From NCBI GenBank assembly GCA_017449495.1, contig JAFTFO010000010.1:30354-94353 (forward strand): a stretch of DNA of 64,000 nt, in the 5' to 3' direction. The stretch is from Prevotella sp. (GTDB lineage: Bacteria; Bacteroidota; Bacteroidia; Bacteroidales; Bacteroidaceae). Each line of letters begins with the position of its first letter. Position 1 is the stretch's first letter. The position numbers and the translations under genes were made by a program. The notes beneath the pieces were generated by a model. The model searched no databases, was not told where the DNA came from, and saw nothing but the letters and a program-made list of their open reading frames with translations. Of the stretch, positions 16,479-24,658 are shown piece by piece.

Positions 16479-18316
16479 GATTTATTTGTTTTGAGTTTAA
16501 TTGGCAAACTAAGTGTGAAGGCCGTCCCCGCCTCCGAGGTATGGTCGAGTGCCAGGGTACCCCCTAACTTCTGAGCCGACTCGTAGCAGTAGGCCAGCCC
16601 GAGGCCCAGCCCCTCCTTGAAGTCGTCGCCCTTCATAAAGCGCTCGAAGATATGGTCTTTCTTATCCTCCGAGATGCCACAGCCCGTATCCTCCACCGTG
16701 AAATAGAAATCACTATCATCGTGGCGCAGTATCAGACGTATAAAGCCTTTTTCCGTGAATTTCGCTGAGTTCTCCAGCATATAGTTCAGCATCAGCAACA
16801 GGCTGTCGCCATTGGTATAGAGGCATAAGCCGTCACCCTGTGTCAGGTCTTCAAACTCCACCTTCACCTCCGCCGGGTTGATGGCAGGCATACCCTGTAT
16901 GGCCCGTCGGCAGATGTCTCTGGCATCGATCTCCTCAATCTTCCCTAACAGGTCCTTGGAGTTCTCATTGGCCAGTTTCAACATTTTATTTACTAACGAG
17001 GTGATGTGTTTCGTATTCTCACTGATGGTCGATGCGATATTCTTTCTTTCCTCGGGATCGAAGGCCATCGTATCGTCTGTCAGCACTTGCGTAAAGCCAT
17101 TGATGATATTCAGCGGGGTACGGATTTCATGGCTGATGCCTCGCATGAACTCTGTCTTCATCATATCAGCAGCCGTCACCCTGCGGTTAGCCTCTACCAG
17201 TTCGTGGTTTTTGGCCAGTAAGAGCCTTTGGTATTTGCGTCGGTAGTAATAGCTTCGGATCAAGAGACCGATGATGACCAGTGCCAGCACGACAGCAATA
17301 GTCAACACGATATTAGCGCGACGCGTCGTCGACTGTTCTGCCTTCACCAGTCGTAGTTCCTCATCCAGTTTCTCGATATTCTCCGCAATGGTCAGTCCGG
17401 TGATCGAGTCTCGGATGTGCATCAGCTTCCGCTGGGTCTTGAAAGCCTCCTCCCCTCGTCCCAGATAGCGGAGCACATCGCACTTCACGATGTATCGGTC
17501 TTTCTGGTTGGGCAGCTTACCTGCCGCCTCAAGGGCCTCGTCGCCATGTCCCTCAAGAGTCATCTGGTAGATGTCGAGATAAGGCAAGAACGAACCCGTA
17601 CTACCCGTTGTGTTCTTCTCTTGGAAGTCTCTGGCCTTCCGCTGGCATGCCCAGAACTGATCATAGTCGTGCAGTTTGAAATAGATCATGGCCTTGAAGG
17701 CATGTGCATTCGCCATGTTACGATAGTAACGGTCTGAATCATGATGACGCTCCACCTCCTGTATGTCCATGTCTATCCAGTGCATGGCCTGTTCGAGCTT
17801 GGAGTTAATATAGATATGAGCCATACCCAGATAGAGGGTACTCAGACCCGTCGCCTCATATTTGGTACCTTTGATCAGTTCTACGGCCTTCTTGAACTCC
17901 GTGATAGCACCGCTCACATTGCCGCAAGCATTATACACCTGTCCCAGCATGTTCGGCGCCAAGAACTGCTCGTCTTTTCCTCCCCTACCCGTCAGCAGGT
18001 CTGTCTTCATGGTCTGGGTGATGTGGTAGGCGTCGCTGATGTTCATGTGGTCAAGGGAATAGACGATACCACAGACCCATGCATTATAATAGGAGTCAAG
18101 GTCATCTTCTTTATTGGCATGCGCCTGATAAGCCTTAGCTGCCTCATACACATCTCGGGTACTCTCCCCGCCACAGGCATTCCACATAGCTTGCCGCAGA
18201 CGGATATGCTCTGCTGTGTCCTTGCACGACTCTGTCTGTGCAGGAACAGTGAGCGGCATCAGTAATGCCAGCACCATGATGACGGCTGAAAGCCAAAGGT
18301 TATGACGCATAGACAT
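16475..18316 (-). CDS. TPR-containing sensor histidine kinase
   Basis: A 613-residue kinase with a signal-like N-terminus, a periplasmic region of TPR-like helices (residues about 25-325, for example LGMAHIYINSKLEQAMHWID), one transmembrane helix (about 331-352), the H-box GISHEIRTPLN with the phospho-histidine near residue 395, an N-box (NYMLENSAKF), and G-boxes VEDTGCGISEDKK and GLGLGLAYCYESAQKLGG. It has no receiver or DNA-binding domain of its own. It heads an operon with a sugar symporter and a receiver protein, and is divergent from a GH51 gene, so sensing of pentose availability is likely. Start MSMRH or MRH both follow the -7 box at 18340-18347. Confidence 0.85.
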   Translation of the reverse strand: MSMRHNLWLSAVIMVLALLMPLTVPAQTESCKDTAEHIRLRQAMWNACGGESTRDVYEAAKAYQAHANKEDDLDSYYNAWVCGIVYSLDHMNISDAYHITQTMKTDLLTGRGGKDEQFLAPNMLGQVYNACGNVSGAITEFKKAVELIKGTKYEATGLSTLYLGMAHIYINSKLEQAMHWIDMDIQEVERHHDSDRYYRNMANAHAFKAMIYFKLHDYDQFWACQRKARDFQEKNTTGSTGSFLPYLDIYQMTLEGHGDEALEAAGKLPNQKDRYIVKCDVLRYLGRGEEAFKTQRKLMHIRDSITGLTIAENIEKLDEELRLVKAEQSTTRRANIVLTIAVVLALVIIGLLIRSYYYRRKYQRLLLAKNHELVEANRRVTAADMMKTEFMRGISHEIRTPLNIINGFTQVLTDDTMAFDPEERKNIASTISENTKHITSLVNKMLKLANENSKDLLGKIEEIDARDICRRAIQGMPAINPAEVKVEFEDLTQGDGLCLYTNGDSLLLMLNYMLENSAKFTEKGFIRLILRHDDSDFYFTVEDTGCGISEDKKDHIFERFMKGDDFKEGLGLGLAYCYESAQKLGGTLALDHTSEAGTAFTLSLPIKLKTNKS

Positions 18317-18339
18317 CCTCTTTAAAGGAAATTTTTGTG

Positions 18340-18347
18340 CAAAAATA
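18340..18347 (-). promoter_or_regulatory. -7 box of the kinase-xylE-receiver operon
   Basis: Minus strand reads TATTTTTG followed by CAC, 23 bases before the kinase ATG. Confidence 0.55.
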
Positions 18348-18441
18348 CAAAAAAAGTCATATAAAGACGAATAATTTACAGTTTTTCACAGCTTTAAATC
18401 TTAATCTGTGTTAATCCTGTCCGTAGCTCAGCTTTTTTACG

Positions 18442-18449
18442 TACTTTTG
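18442..18449 (+). promoter_or_regulatory. -7 box of the GH51 gene
   Basis: Reads TACTTTTG followed by CAG, 31 bases before ATG 18481, divergent from the kinase operon. Confidence 0.6.
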
Positions 18450-18480
18450 CAGTCACTAACAACTAAGCGATAATAGCTAT

Positions 18481-20490
18481 ATGAAAAAACTCTTAGCACT
18501 GTCATTGCTGGCTGCCTGTCTCACTGCGACGGCCCAGACACACGTCATGGACGTGAACACCAAGAAGCTTGGGGCACCCGTACAGCCCACGATGTACGGC
18601 ATCTTCTTCGAGGATATCAACTACGCCGCCGACGGTGGCCTCTACGCCGAGATGGTGAAGAACCGCTCGTTCGAGTTCCCCCAGCGGCTTATGGGTTGGC
18701 GCGCCTTCGGCCAGTACGACGTGAAGGACGATGGCCCCTTCGAGCGCAATCCCCATTATGTACGCCTCAAGTACTCAGGCCACAGCGATAAGTTCACGGG
18801 CCTCGAGAACGAGGGATTCTTCGGCATCGCCGTCATGAAGGACTGCAGTTACCGTTTTTCCCTCTGGGCCCGCTGTCCTGAGGGCGGCAAGTCTACACTC
18901 GAGGTGAGCTTCGTCGACAACAGCACAATGGGCGAGGACCAGCGCTTCGCTACCGTGAACGTTGAGATTAGCGGCAAGGAGTGGAAGAAGTACACCGCCA
19001 CACTGAAGTCTCCCCTCACCCAGCCGAAGGGTGCTCTCCGCATCTTCCTCGCTGGCGACAAGGCCACGACCGACGTAGAGCATATCTCCCTCTTCCCCAC
19101 CGACACGTGGAAGGGCCGTGAGAACGGCATGCGCAAAGACCTGGCACAGGCGCTCTTCGACATGCACCCCGGTGTATTCCGCTTCCCTGGCGGTTGCATC
19201 GTAGAGGGTACCGACCTTGAAAGCCGCTACCAGTGGAAGAACAGTGTAGGCCCTGTCGAGAACCGTCCACTGAACGAGAACCGCTGGCACTACACCTTTG
19301 GCCACCGTTTCTATCCCGACTACTTCCAGAGCTACGGTCTCGGCTTCTTCGAGTTCTTCCAGCTCTGCGAGGACTTCGGCTCAGAGCCTCTGCCCGTCAT
19401 TAGCTGTGGTCTCGCCTGTCAGTTCCAGAACCCCGATCCCACGAAGCCCGGTGTCCATGTGCCTGTCGATGCACTCGACAACTATATTCAGGATGCCCTC
19501 GACCTCGTGGAGTTTGCCAACGGCCCCGTCGATTCGAAGTGGGGTAAGGTGCGTGCCGACATGGGCCATCCTGAGCCCTTCAACCTGAAGTTCCTCGGCG
19601 TGGGCAACGAGCAGTGGGACTATGATGAGCAGCACGGCGGCTTCGGTCCTGTGTTTACCGAGCGTCTGAAGAAGTTCAGCGACGCCATCCGCGCCAAATA
19701 CCCGCAGTTGAAGCTCATCGGCACCACAGGCCCCAACTCTGAGGGCTGGGACTTCGACCTCCTGCAGCCCCGCATGAAGCAGCTGAAGGTAGACCTCTAC
19801 GACGAGCACTACTACCGCAACGAGCAGTGGTTCCTCTCCCACGGCCTGCGCTATGACTCTTACGACCGCAAAGGTCCCCGTGTGTTTGCCGGAGAATATG
19901 CCTGCCACGGCAAGGGCAAGAAGTGGAATCACTTCTACACCTCACTGCTGGAGGCCGCCCACATGACGGGCATCGAGCGCAATGCCGACATTGTCCACAT
20001 GGCCACTTATGCCCCACTCTTCGCCCATGTCGAGGGTTGGCAGTGGCGCCCCGACGCTATCTGGTTCGACAACCTGCGCTCGTTCAAGTCCGTCAGCTAC
20101 TATGTGCAGCAGCTCTTCGCCATGAACAAGGGTTCTAACGTGCTCTCGCTGCTCATGGACAAGCAGCCCGTAGCCGGACAGGAAGGCCAGGACGGTCTCT
20201 TCGCCTCTTCGGTCTACGACAGTCAGACGGGAGAAGTCATCGTCAAGGTAGTCAACACCAGCGACCAGCCACAGCCCCTGACCATCAACCTCCAGGGTAT
20301 GAAGGGTGAGCGCACGGCCACGACCCTGACCCTGCACAGCGACGGCATGGACGACGAGAACACACTCGACCGTCCTGAGAAGATTACCCCGAAGGCCGGC
20401 ACCCTGGCGTGCAAGGCCGACAAGAAACAGACGGTTATAGAAGACAATCTGCCTGCCATGACCTTCAGAATATATAAGGTGAAGAAATAA
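18481..20490 (+). CDS. Alpha-L-arabinofuranosidase, GH51
   Basis: A 669-residue secreted glycoside hydrolase that removes arabinofuranosyl groups from arabinoxylan and arabinan. A signal peptide (MKKLLALSLLAACLTATAQ) is followed by a family 51 start (MYGIFFEDINYAADGGLYAE), a carbohydrate-binding-like beta-sandwich insert (about 95-215), then the barrel with PGVFRFPGGCIVEG. The acid/base is Glu377 in GVGNEQWDY and the nucleophile Glu472 in FAGEYACHG. The C-terminal beta domain ends with TFRIYKVKK. It is divergent from the kinase-xylE operon, which suggests coordinated pentose use. A terminator follows immediately. Confidence 0.93.
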   Translation: MKKLLALSLLAACLTATAQTHVMDVNTKKLGAPVQPTMYGIFFEDINYAADGGLYAEMVKNRSFEFPQRLMGWRAFGQYDVKDDGPFERNPHYVRLKYSGHSDKFTGLENEGFFGIAVMKDCSYRFSLWARCPEGGKSTLEVSFVDNSTMGEDQRFATVNVEISGKEWKKYTATLKSPLTQPKGALRIFLAGDKATTDVEHISLFPTDTWKGRENGMRKDLAQALFDMHPGVFRFPGGCIVEGTDLESRYQWKNSVGPVENRPLNENRWHYTFGHRFYPDYFQSYGLGFFEFFQLCEDFGSEPLPVISCGLACQFQNPDPTKPGVHVPVDALDNYIQDALDLVEFANGPVDSKWGKVRADMGHPEPFNLKFLGVGNEQWDYDEQHGGFGPVFTERLKKFSDAIRAKYPQLKLIGTTGPNSEGWDFDLLQPRMKQLKVDLYDEHYYRNEQWFLSHGLRYDSYDRKGPRVFAGEYACHGKGKKWNHFYTSLLEAAHMTGIERNADIVHMATYAPLFAHVEGWQWRPDAIWFDNLRSFKSVSYYVQQLFAMNKGSNVLSLLMDKQPVAGQEGQDGLFASSVYDSQTGEVIVKVVNTSDQPQPLTINLQGMKGERTATTLTLHSDGMDDENTLDRPEKITPKAGTLACKADKKQTVIEDNLPAMTFRIYKVKK

Positions 20491-20522
20491 AAAAATCCCC
20501 TCCAAGTCCGGAGGGGATTTTT
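20491..20522. terminator. Intrinsic terminator after GH51
   Basis: Perfect arms 20491-20503 and 20510-20522 (AATCCCCTCC / GGAGGGGATT) with a six-base loop and A/T runs on both sides. It can end transcription of GH51 and of the convergent secreted protein gene. Confidence 0.85.
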
Positions 20523-20539
20523 TATATACTTTATTTGTC

Positions 20540-21049
20540 TTATTCGTAGTACTCGATGGTACGGGTCTGCTCCATGGTCTGGCCCATCATCTCTGTGGTA
20601 CGACTAATCCAATTGCCTTTCTCGTCGAACTTATAGTTCGTAAACGGCGTCTCCATCTGGTTTCCACCCATGTCCATGATATTAGCCTTCGTTGTGCCGT
20701 CATCATTAAACGTGCGCTTTGCCTCTATGGCGCCCATGCCCGTAATCATTTTCTGACCAACCACACGGCCGTTCTCCCACTTGTAAGAGATCTCAATCTC
20801 GTTACCCATCATCTCCATCTTGGCTGACTGCAGATAGCCGTCGGCATCGTACTTGGCGTCCTTCATGCCCTGCTGCGACATCTTGCCGTCCTGAGAGAAG
20901 TTGATCACGATGTCCTGCCCCATCTGATTGCTCTTGATACACTTCACGGCACCCTTGGCTTCATTCAGCTCAACGTCGTGGAACTTTGTCTGTGCCTGCA
21001 TACCGAAAGACACGGCCAGCATGGCAACCATCATCATTAATTTTTTCAT
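20540..21049 (-). CDS. Secreted protein with YD-like repeats, unknown function
   Basis: Encodes 169 residues: a signal peptide (MKKLMMMVAMLAVSFGMQAQ), then short repeated beta strands such as DAKYDADGYLQSAKMEM, ISYKWENGRVVGQKMI, TFNDDGTTKANIMDMG and NYKFDEKGNWISRTTEM. The pattern of F/Y-D-x-x-G-x-W and the spacing resemble YD/RHS-like or DUF-type beta repeats, unrelated to any enzyme I know. Met-rich. It is convergent with GH51 and shares its terminator. Function unknown. Confidence 0.6.
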   Translation of the reverse strand: MKKLMMMVAMLAVSFGMQAQTKFHDVELNEAKGAVKCIKSNQMGQDIVINFSQDGKMSQQGMKDAKYDADGYLQSAKMEMMGNEIEISYKWENGRVVGQKMITGMGAIEAKRTFNDDGTTKANIMDMGGNQMETPFTNYKFDEKGNWISRTTEMMGQTMEQTRTIEYYE

Positions 21050-21168
21050 TGTCTGTTGTAATTTTAAGTGATTAATTAAGTTAGAAAACTGTTTCTTAGA
21101 CGTTTCAACCCCCGAAAGGTTTAATCCCGCCTTTCATTATTTCATTTTCTCAATTTCTCATTCTTTCA

Positions 21169-22134
21169 TTATTTCATTCCTCTCTGCTTCCTCCTGTACT
21201 CCCACAACTCCACCGAGTTCACGATGTTCTGCCAGAGCACATAGCAGCCCGCACCCACCGAGGCCACGGGGTTCAGATAGGTGTAGGCCACCCATATCGA
21301 GAGGGCCGTATTCTTCTGGAAGAGTGCCTGTCCGCCGTCGATCTCGTCGCCCAGATGCCGGCCGATGAAACGCCCAGTGAGGAAGAGTACGAAACAGAGT
21401 ATCAGACTCAGCACGGCAATCATCAGCAGCAGTCCAAGGCCCGCGTCGCTGTGAACGATGTTGCGGACGGTGACGCCCGAAGTGACACTCAGTTGCACGG
21501 CCCAGAGGTAGAACGACAGGTCGGGGATTGACACGATCCAACGACAGATGCGCTTGGCAAAGTGCTGCATATACCACCCCAAGAGCAGTGGCAGGATGAG
21601 CACGTAGGCCAGTTTCTCGAGGATGATGAGGAAGGCACTCCAGAAGTCGAGCTGCGAGCCGCGCTCCAATAGAGGGAACACGGCGGGGATCATCAGGGCC
21701 GAGGCAAACGACGAGATCACCACAAAGGCCGTCATCGTGTTGATATTACCGCCGATCTTCGCCGTCACCACAGGCGCTGCCGTCGCAGCAGGACCGATGA
21801 TGCAGGTGAGTACGCTCTCCCACAGGATCTTCTGCCACAGATTGCCCTCCACACAGAAGATAATCCACACGTTCAGCGCCACGAGCAACAACTGTGCCGC
21901 CATCACGCCCACATGCCAGCGGTGAGGCCGCATCTGGTGGAAGTCTATGCGGCAGAACGTGGAGAACAGCGTACAGAACACCATCATCGGGAACACCGTG
22001 TCGACCACCTCTCCCAGCGCATCACCCGCAGTATCCAGCTGCGGCACAGCCCAGAAGATGAGATACACCACCGTACCCGTGACAATCGCCACTGGCAGCG
22101 TCCAGTCCTTCAGGAATTGCTTCACATTAATCAT
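21169..22134 (-). CDS. Bile acid:sodium symporter-like (BASS family) transporter
   Basis: Encodes 321 residues, almost entirely hydrophobic, with about nine to ten membrane helices. Motifs fitting the BASS fold include CIIGPAATAAPVVTAKIGG, the crossed-helix Pro region, and GQALFQKNTALSIWVAYTYLNP near the C-terminus (second half of the inverted repeat). The substrate could be a bile acid, pantothenate or another organic anion; sequence alone does not show it. ATG 22134 (MINVKQFL) is chosen over a start at 22173 because the -7 box is at 22143-22150, leaving an unusually short leader. Gene boundary DNA near 21120-21180 carries simple TTTCATT repeats. Confidence 0.75.
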   Translation of the reverse strand: MINVKQFLKDWTLPVAIVTGTVVYLIFWAVPQLDTAGDALGEVVDTVFPMMVFCTLFSTFCRIDFHQMRPHRWHVGVMAAQLLLVALNVWIIFCVEGNLWQKILWESVLTCIIGPAATAAPVVTAKIGGNINTMTAFVVISSFASALMIPAVFPLLERGSQLDFWSAFLIILEKLAYVLILPLLLGWYMQHFAKRICRWIVSIPDLSFYLWAVQLSVTSGVTVRNIVHSDAGLGLLLMIAVLSLILCFVLFLTGRFIGRHLGDEIDGGQALFQKNTALSIWVAYTYLNPVASVGAGCYVLWQNIVNSVELWEYRRKQRGMK

Positions 22135-22142
22135 TTCGGCGT

Positions 22143-22150
22143 CAAAGTTA
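22143..22150 (-). promoter_or_regulatory. -7 box of the BASS transporter
   Basis: Minus strand reads TAACTTTG only eight bases before ATG 22134, so the transcript would have almost no leader. Confidence 0.5.
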
Positions 22151-22212
22151 CAAATAAGTAAGCAAAATACCAAAAAAACTTCTGTTAATTTGGAACTTTC
22201 GGAAAATCTCCG

Positions 22213-22220
22213 TATATTTG
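22213..22220 (+). promoter_or_regulatory. -7 box of the toxin-antitoxin operon
   Basis: Reads TATATTTG followed by CAG, 32 bases before ATG 22253. Confidence 0.6.
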
Positions 22221-22252
22221 CAGCGAATTCACATATCTAAATTGCACAAAAC

Positions 22253-22495
22253 ATGAGTACAGTAGCATTAACAGGATTACTTGAATACCTCTACAACACA
22301 CTCTCACCAAGCAATATGCGCTGGGTGGGTGAACATCTTATAGAGTACTCCAAGAAAAATGAAAGTGAACAGCTGCGTCCATATACTATGCAGGAAATAG
22401 ACGACATGCTCGATGAGGCTGAGGCTGCATTTGAGGCAGGCGACTACCTGACTAACGATGAAGTATTTCATCACAAAGAAGCCGTCACCCTATGA
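22253..22495 (+). CDS. Type II antitoxin of a RelE/ParE pair
   Basis: An 80-residue acidic protein with a helical N-terminus (SPSNMRWVGEHLIEYS) and an acidic middle (EIDDMLDEAEAAFEAG), ending in a segment that would wrap the toxin. It is placed directly before and overlapping (ATGA) a RelE/ParE-like toxin gene. The N-terminal part probably binds DNA as well as dimerising, and thus autoregulates from the -7 box at 22213. The antitoxin type is inferred from size, charge and gene order. Confidence 0.8.
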   Translation: MSTVALTGLLEYLYNTLSPSNMRWVGEHLIEYSKKNESEQLRPYTMQEIDDMLDEAEAAFEAGDYLTNDEVFHHKEAVTL

Positions 22496-22803
22496 CGACA
22501 TATTGGCACAAGCGAGCAGCCGCCCAACTGCATGAGGTAGAGGACTATGTTCTGCGCGATTTCGGAGAACGCGTCCGACAAGAATTTATGGACGAAGTGG
22601 AGCAGGCTGTCCTTTCTCTATCCGACATGCCAACAAGGGGAAAGCTGGATCCCCTCTTCTCTCACCGTAAAGAGGCCTATCGAAGTATCATTGTCCGCAG
22701 ACTCAATAAGATTGTCTACTACGTCAAAGGCAATACGCTTCACATTGCAGCTTTTTGGGACACTCGACGTGAACCAAAGAACCAAGCAAACCTGACGAAG
22801 TAA
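22492..22803 (+). CDS. RelE/ParE family toxin
   Basis: Encodes 103 residues: basic, with the toxin fold features YWHKRAAAQLHEVEDYVLRD, a long helix, SDMPTRGKLDPL and the beta strands YRSIIVRRLNKIVYYVKGNTL and HIAAFWDTRREP near the C-terminus. RelE members cut mRNA on the ribosome while ParE members poison gyrase; this sequence is ambiguous, and the final FWDTRR motif is common to both. Translationally coupled to the antitoxin. Confidence 0.85.
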   Translation: MTTYWHKRAAAQLHEVEDYVLRDFGERVRQEFMDEVEQAVLSLSDMPTRGKLDPLFSHRKEAYRSIIVRRLNKIVYYVKGNTLHIAAFWDTRREPKNQANLTK

Positions 22804-23101
22804 ACTCAATCGCACAAAATAATGTATAACCCTCAAAACAAACCGCTTATGGTAACATAGCAAAGATAAGAAAATAGAAATACGTTGAAGCGTCCGCTGA
22901 ATCTTGTTTCGGACAATTGGGGAATTGGAAGAAATGCACAAGAGTAAAGTAGATGGTTCACGCCATCGGGCGTGAGCTTTTACTCGTTGAAGTGCATTAG
23001 GTTATCCCCAATACCTCCGAAACGTAAGCGAAGTAAATTGCTCACGTTTTCTTTATGTGTCTATCCAAATTTGAAATAATAAACTAAAACGCAAAACGAA
23101 T
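22804..23101 (+). other. Non-coding leader with possible RNA structure (22958-23046)
   Basis: No gene lies between the toxin and the outer-membrane pseudogene. TCACGCC (22958-22964) can pair with GGCGTGA (22969-22975), a small hairpin. CGTGAGC (22971-22977) can instead pair with GCTCACG (23040-23046), enclosing an inner region with AGGT..ACCT complementarity. The two pairings exclude each other, as in a riboswitch or attenuator, but no known family was recognised. Confidence 0.4.
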
Positions 23102-23800
23102 ATGAAAACAAAGTTATTATTAATCCTGGTCGTGCTCCTGATGTGCAGCATGAGTAATTTTGCACAAGTTGATAAGGTGAGGAACTCTTGCTATGTCCAG
23201 TGGAACCCATCGTCGTACGTTCCAAAAGATGGGAAATCTCAATCATTCACAGGACTAACTATTGGATATAATCGTTGAATCAATATTGTATCAAAAGTAC
23301 CATTATATGTCGTAATCGGCGGGGCTTTACAGTACTCTTTCAGTTCTGAAGAAAAAAATTTTACGGCTGAATTTCTTCCAAATACAAAAAAAGGAGATGA
23401 GAAAATTTCACTATTATCTGTAAAAATACCACTAAGCATCTCATATAAACATCCGATTCCAAACTCAAATACTTACATAGCCCCTTATGCGGGCTTCGTC
23501 TTGAGGGGGAATCTGGTGGGAAAGCAAAGGTTTGAATACACAGATGAGGCGAAAAGATATTTAAATGAGTATTCTCATTCTCTGTGGCAGCCAGAAGATT
23601 ATAATACGAATTTATTTAGCAAAGACGAAATGGGGAATGACGAAGTATGGAAAAGAATTCAGTTTGGCTGGGAAGTCGGTTTGAGTGTGTATTTTGCTAA
23701 TTCACTGTATTGTGGTGCATCATACGGAACAGACTTTTCTGAAATTACCCAAGATGTCAAAATTCACACAGTATCTGTTACACTAGGCTATACTTTTTGA
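23102..23800 (+). pseudogene. Porin-like outer membrane beta-barrel protein, interrupted by TGA
   Basis: The frame from ATG 23102 gives MKTKLLLILVVLLMCSMSNFA, a signal peptide, then beta-strand-like sequence reaching GLTIGYNR, where a TGA at 23276-23278 stops it. The same frame continues INIVSKVPLYVVIGGALQYSF, ISYKHPIPNSNTYIAPYAGF and ends SVTLGYTF, a typical C-terminal strand of Bacteroidota outer membrane beta-barrels. A single change of TGG to TGA (Trp to stop) explains the break. It could also be a sequencing error. If whole it would be a roughly 232-residue barrel. Confidence 0.7.
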
Positions 23801-24641
23801 TTCGTGCGAGATATGATCTCTGGCGGATTCCTCTGGCGCGGGTCGAACAGGAATGAAATCGTCTCGTCAAATTCTGCTATGGACTGAGGGAGATTTGGAT
23901 TGTCTCTTCTGGAGATAATATCCGGGAAATTCATAATTCCCGTCCATTTTTCCCTCGGCTGACTTCCCAAAAAGTAATCACGGCGCTCGTAGATGTTTTT
24001 TCGCCAGCTCTATTCCTTGGCATATCGTGATGACGGTCCTTGTTTATTAATATCTTTCTTTCAGCCGAGGCGTAATTGGCTGAGAGTCAGAGGATACTGC
24101 TGAAGGAAAACTCGAAGTCAGAATGGCAGAGGCAACCTACGACTAACCCAGACGCAGAATAGCTGATGTGCGACTAAGCGGTGGATAAAGCAAGACGAAA
24201 CATCAAGTAACGGATTGTTTGACCTTGGTCAAACAATTGACTGACGGCCGTCAAACGATCGTTTGACCAAGGTCAAACAATGACAACCTTGGCGGTAAAG
24301 GCCTTTCAGAAGGCTTTAAAATCAGGGAAAACGAATCGTTGAGGGCAAGACGGAATTCTGCATGAGTCGGGAGAAGCCTTGAGACCTTGAGGCTTCGGCT
24401 ATTGCTGCAGAGATGCGCTGACGAGTTTTTCCTTTCAGCTGAAAACGCTCAGTATAAGCAAGTTGCGCCTCGACTGAAAGGACAAGTCAACTATTGATGA
24501 TAGCATCTTGGCTCGAAAAAATCCAAATATATTTGGTATTTTGCTCACTTATTAGTAACTTTGACCTTCGGTCGAAGATAGGATGCATCTCGGAAATGAA
24601 AGAAAAATTGTCTTTTTCTTTGCATTTCGCTCGATTTTCAC
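23801..24641. other. Non-coding region with palindromes
   Basis: About 840 bases between the outer-membrane pseudogene and the metF promoter. The short minus-strand frame at 23788-23970 (60 residues) looks non-coding. The only structured part is the GTTTGACC-type palindrome cluster at 24214-24278, with CTTTCAGC/GCTGAAAG-like complementary bits at about 24055-24475. Nothing else was recognised. Confidence 0.5.
24214..24278. repeat. Cluster of three palindromes with GTTTGACC/GGTCAAAC arms
   Basis: 24214-24237 is a near-perfect palindrome (ATTGTTTGACC-TT-GGTCAAACAAT), 24242-24253 is the perfect TGACGGCCGTCA, and 24261-24278 is GTTTGACC-AA-GGTCAAAC. They share the TTTGAC/GTCAAA half-site and lie about 400 bases before metF. 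Confidence 0.75.
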
Positions 24642-24649
24642 TACCTTTG
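24642..24649 (+). promoter_or_regulatory. -7 box of metF
   Basis: Reads TACCTTTG followed by CACCC, only nine bases before ATG 24659, so the transcript may be nearly leaderless. Confidence 0.6.
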
Positions 24650-24658
24650 CACCCAATT

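Noticed and set aside
18775-19932. Long minus-strand frames opposite GH51
   Set aside because: Antisense of a high-GC conserved gene; no motifs, no promoter or ribosome-binding site.
23788-23970. A 60-codon minus-strand frame after the outer-membrane pseudogene
   Set aside because: No start context, no promoter and no recognisable sequence; treated as non-coding.
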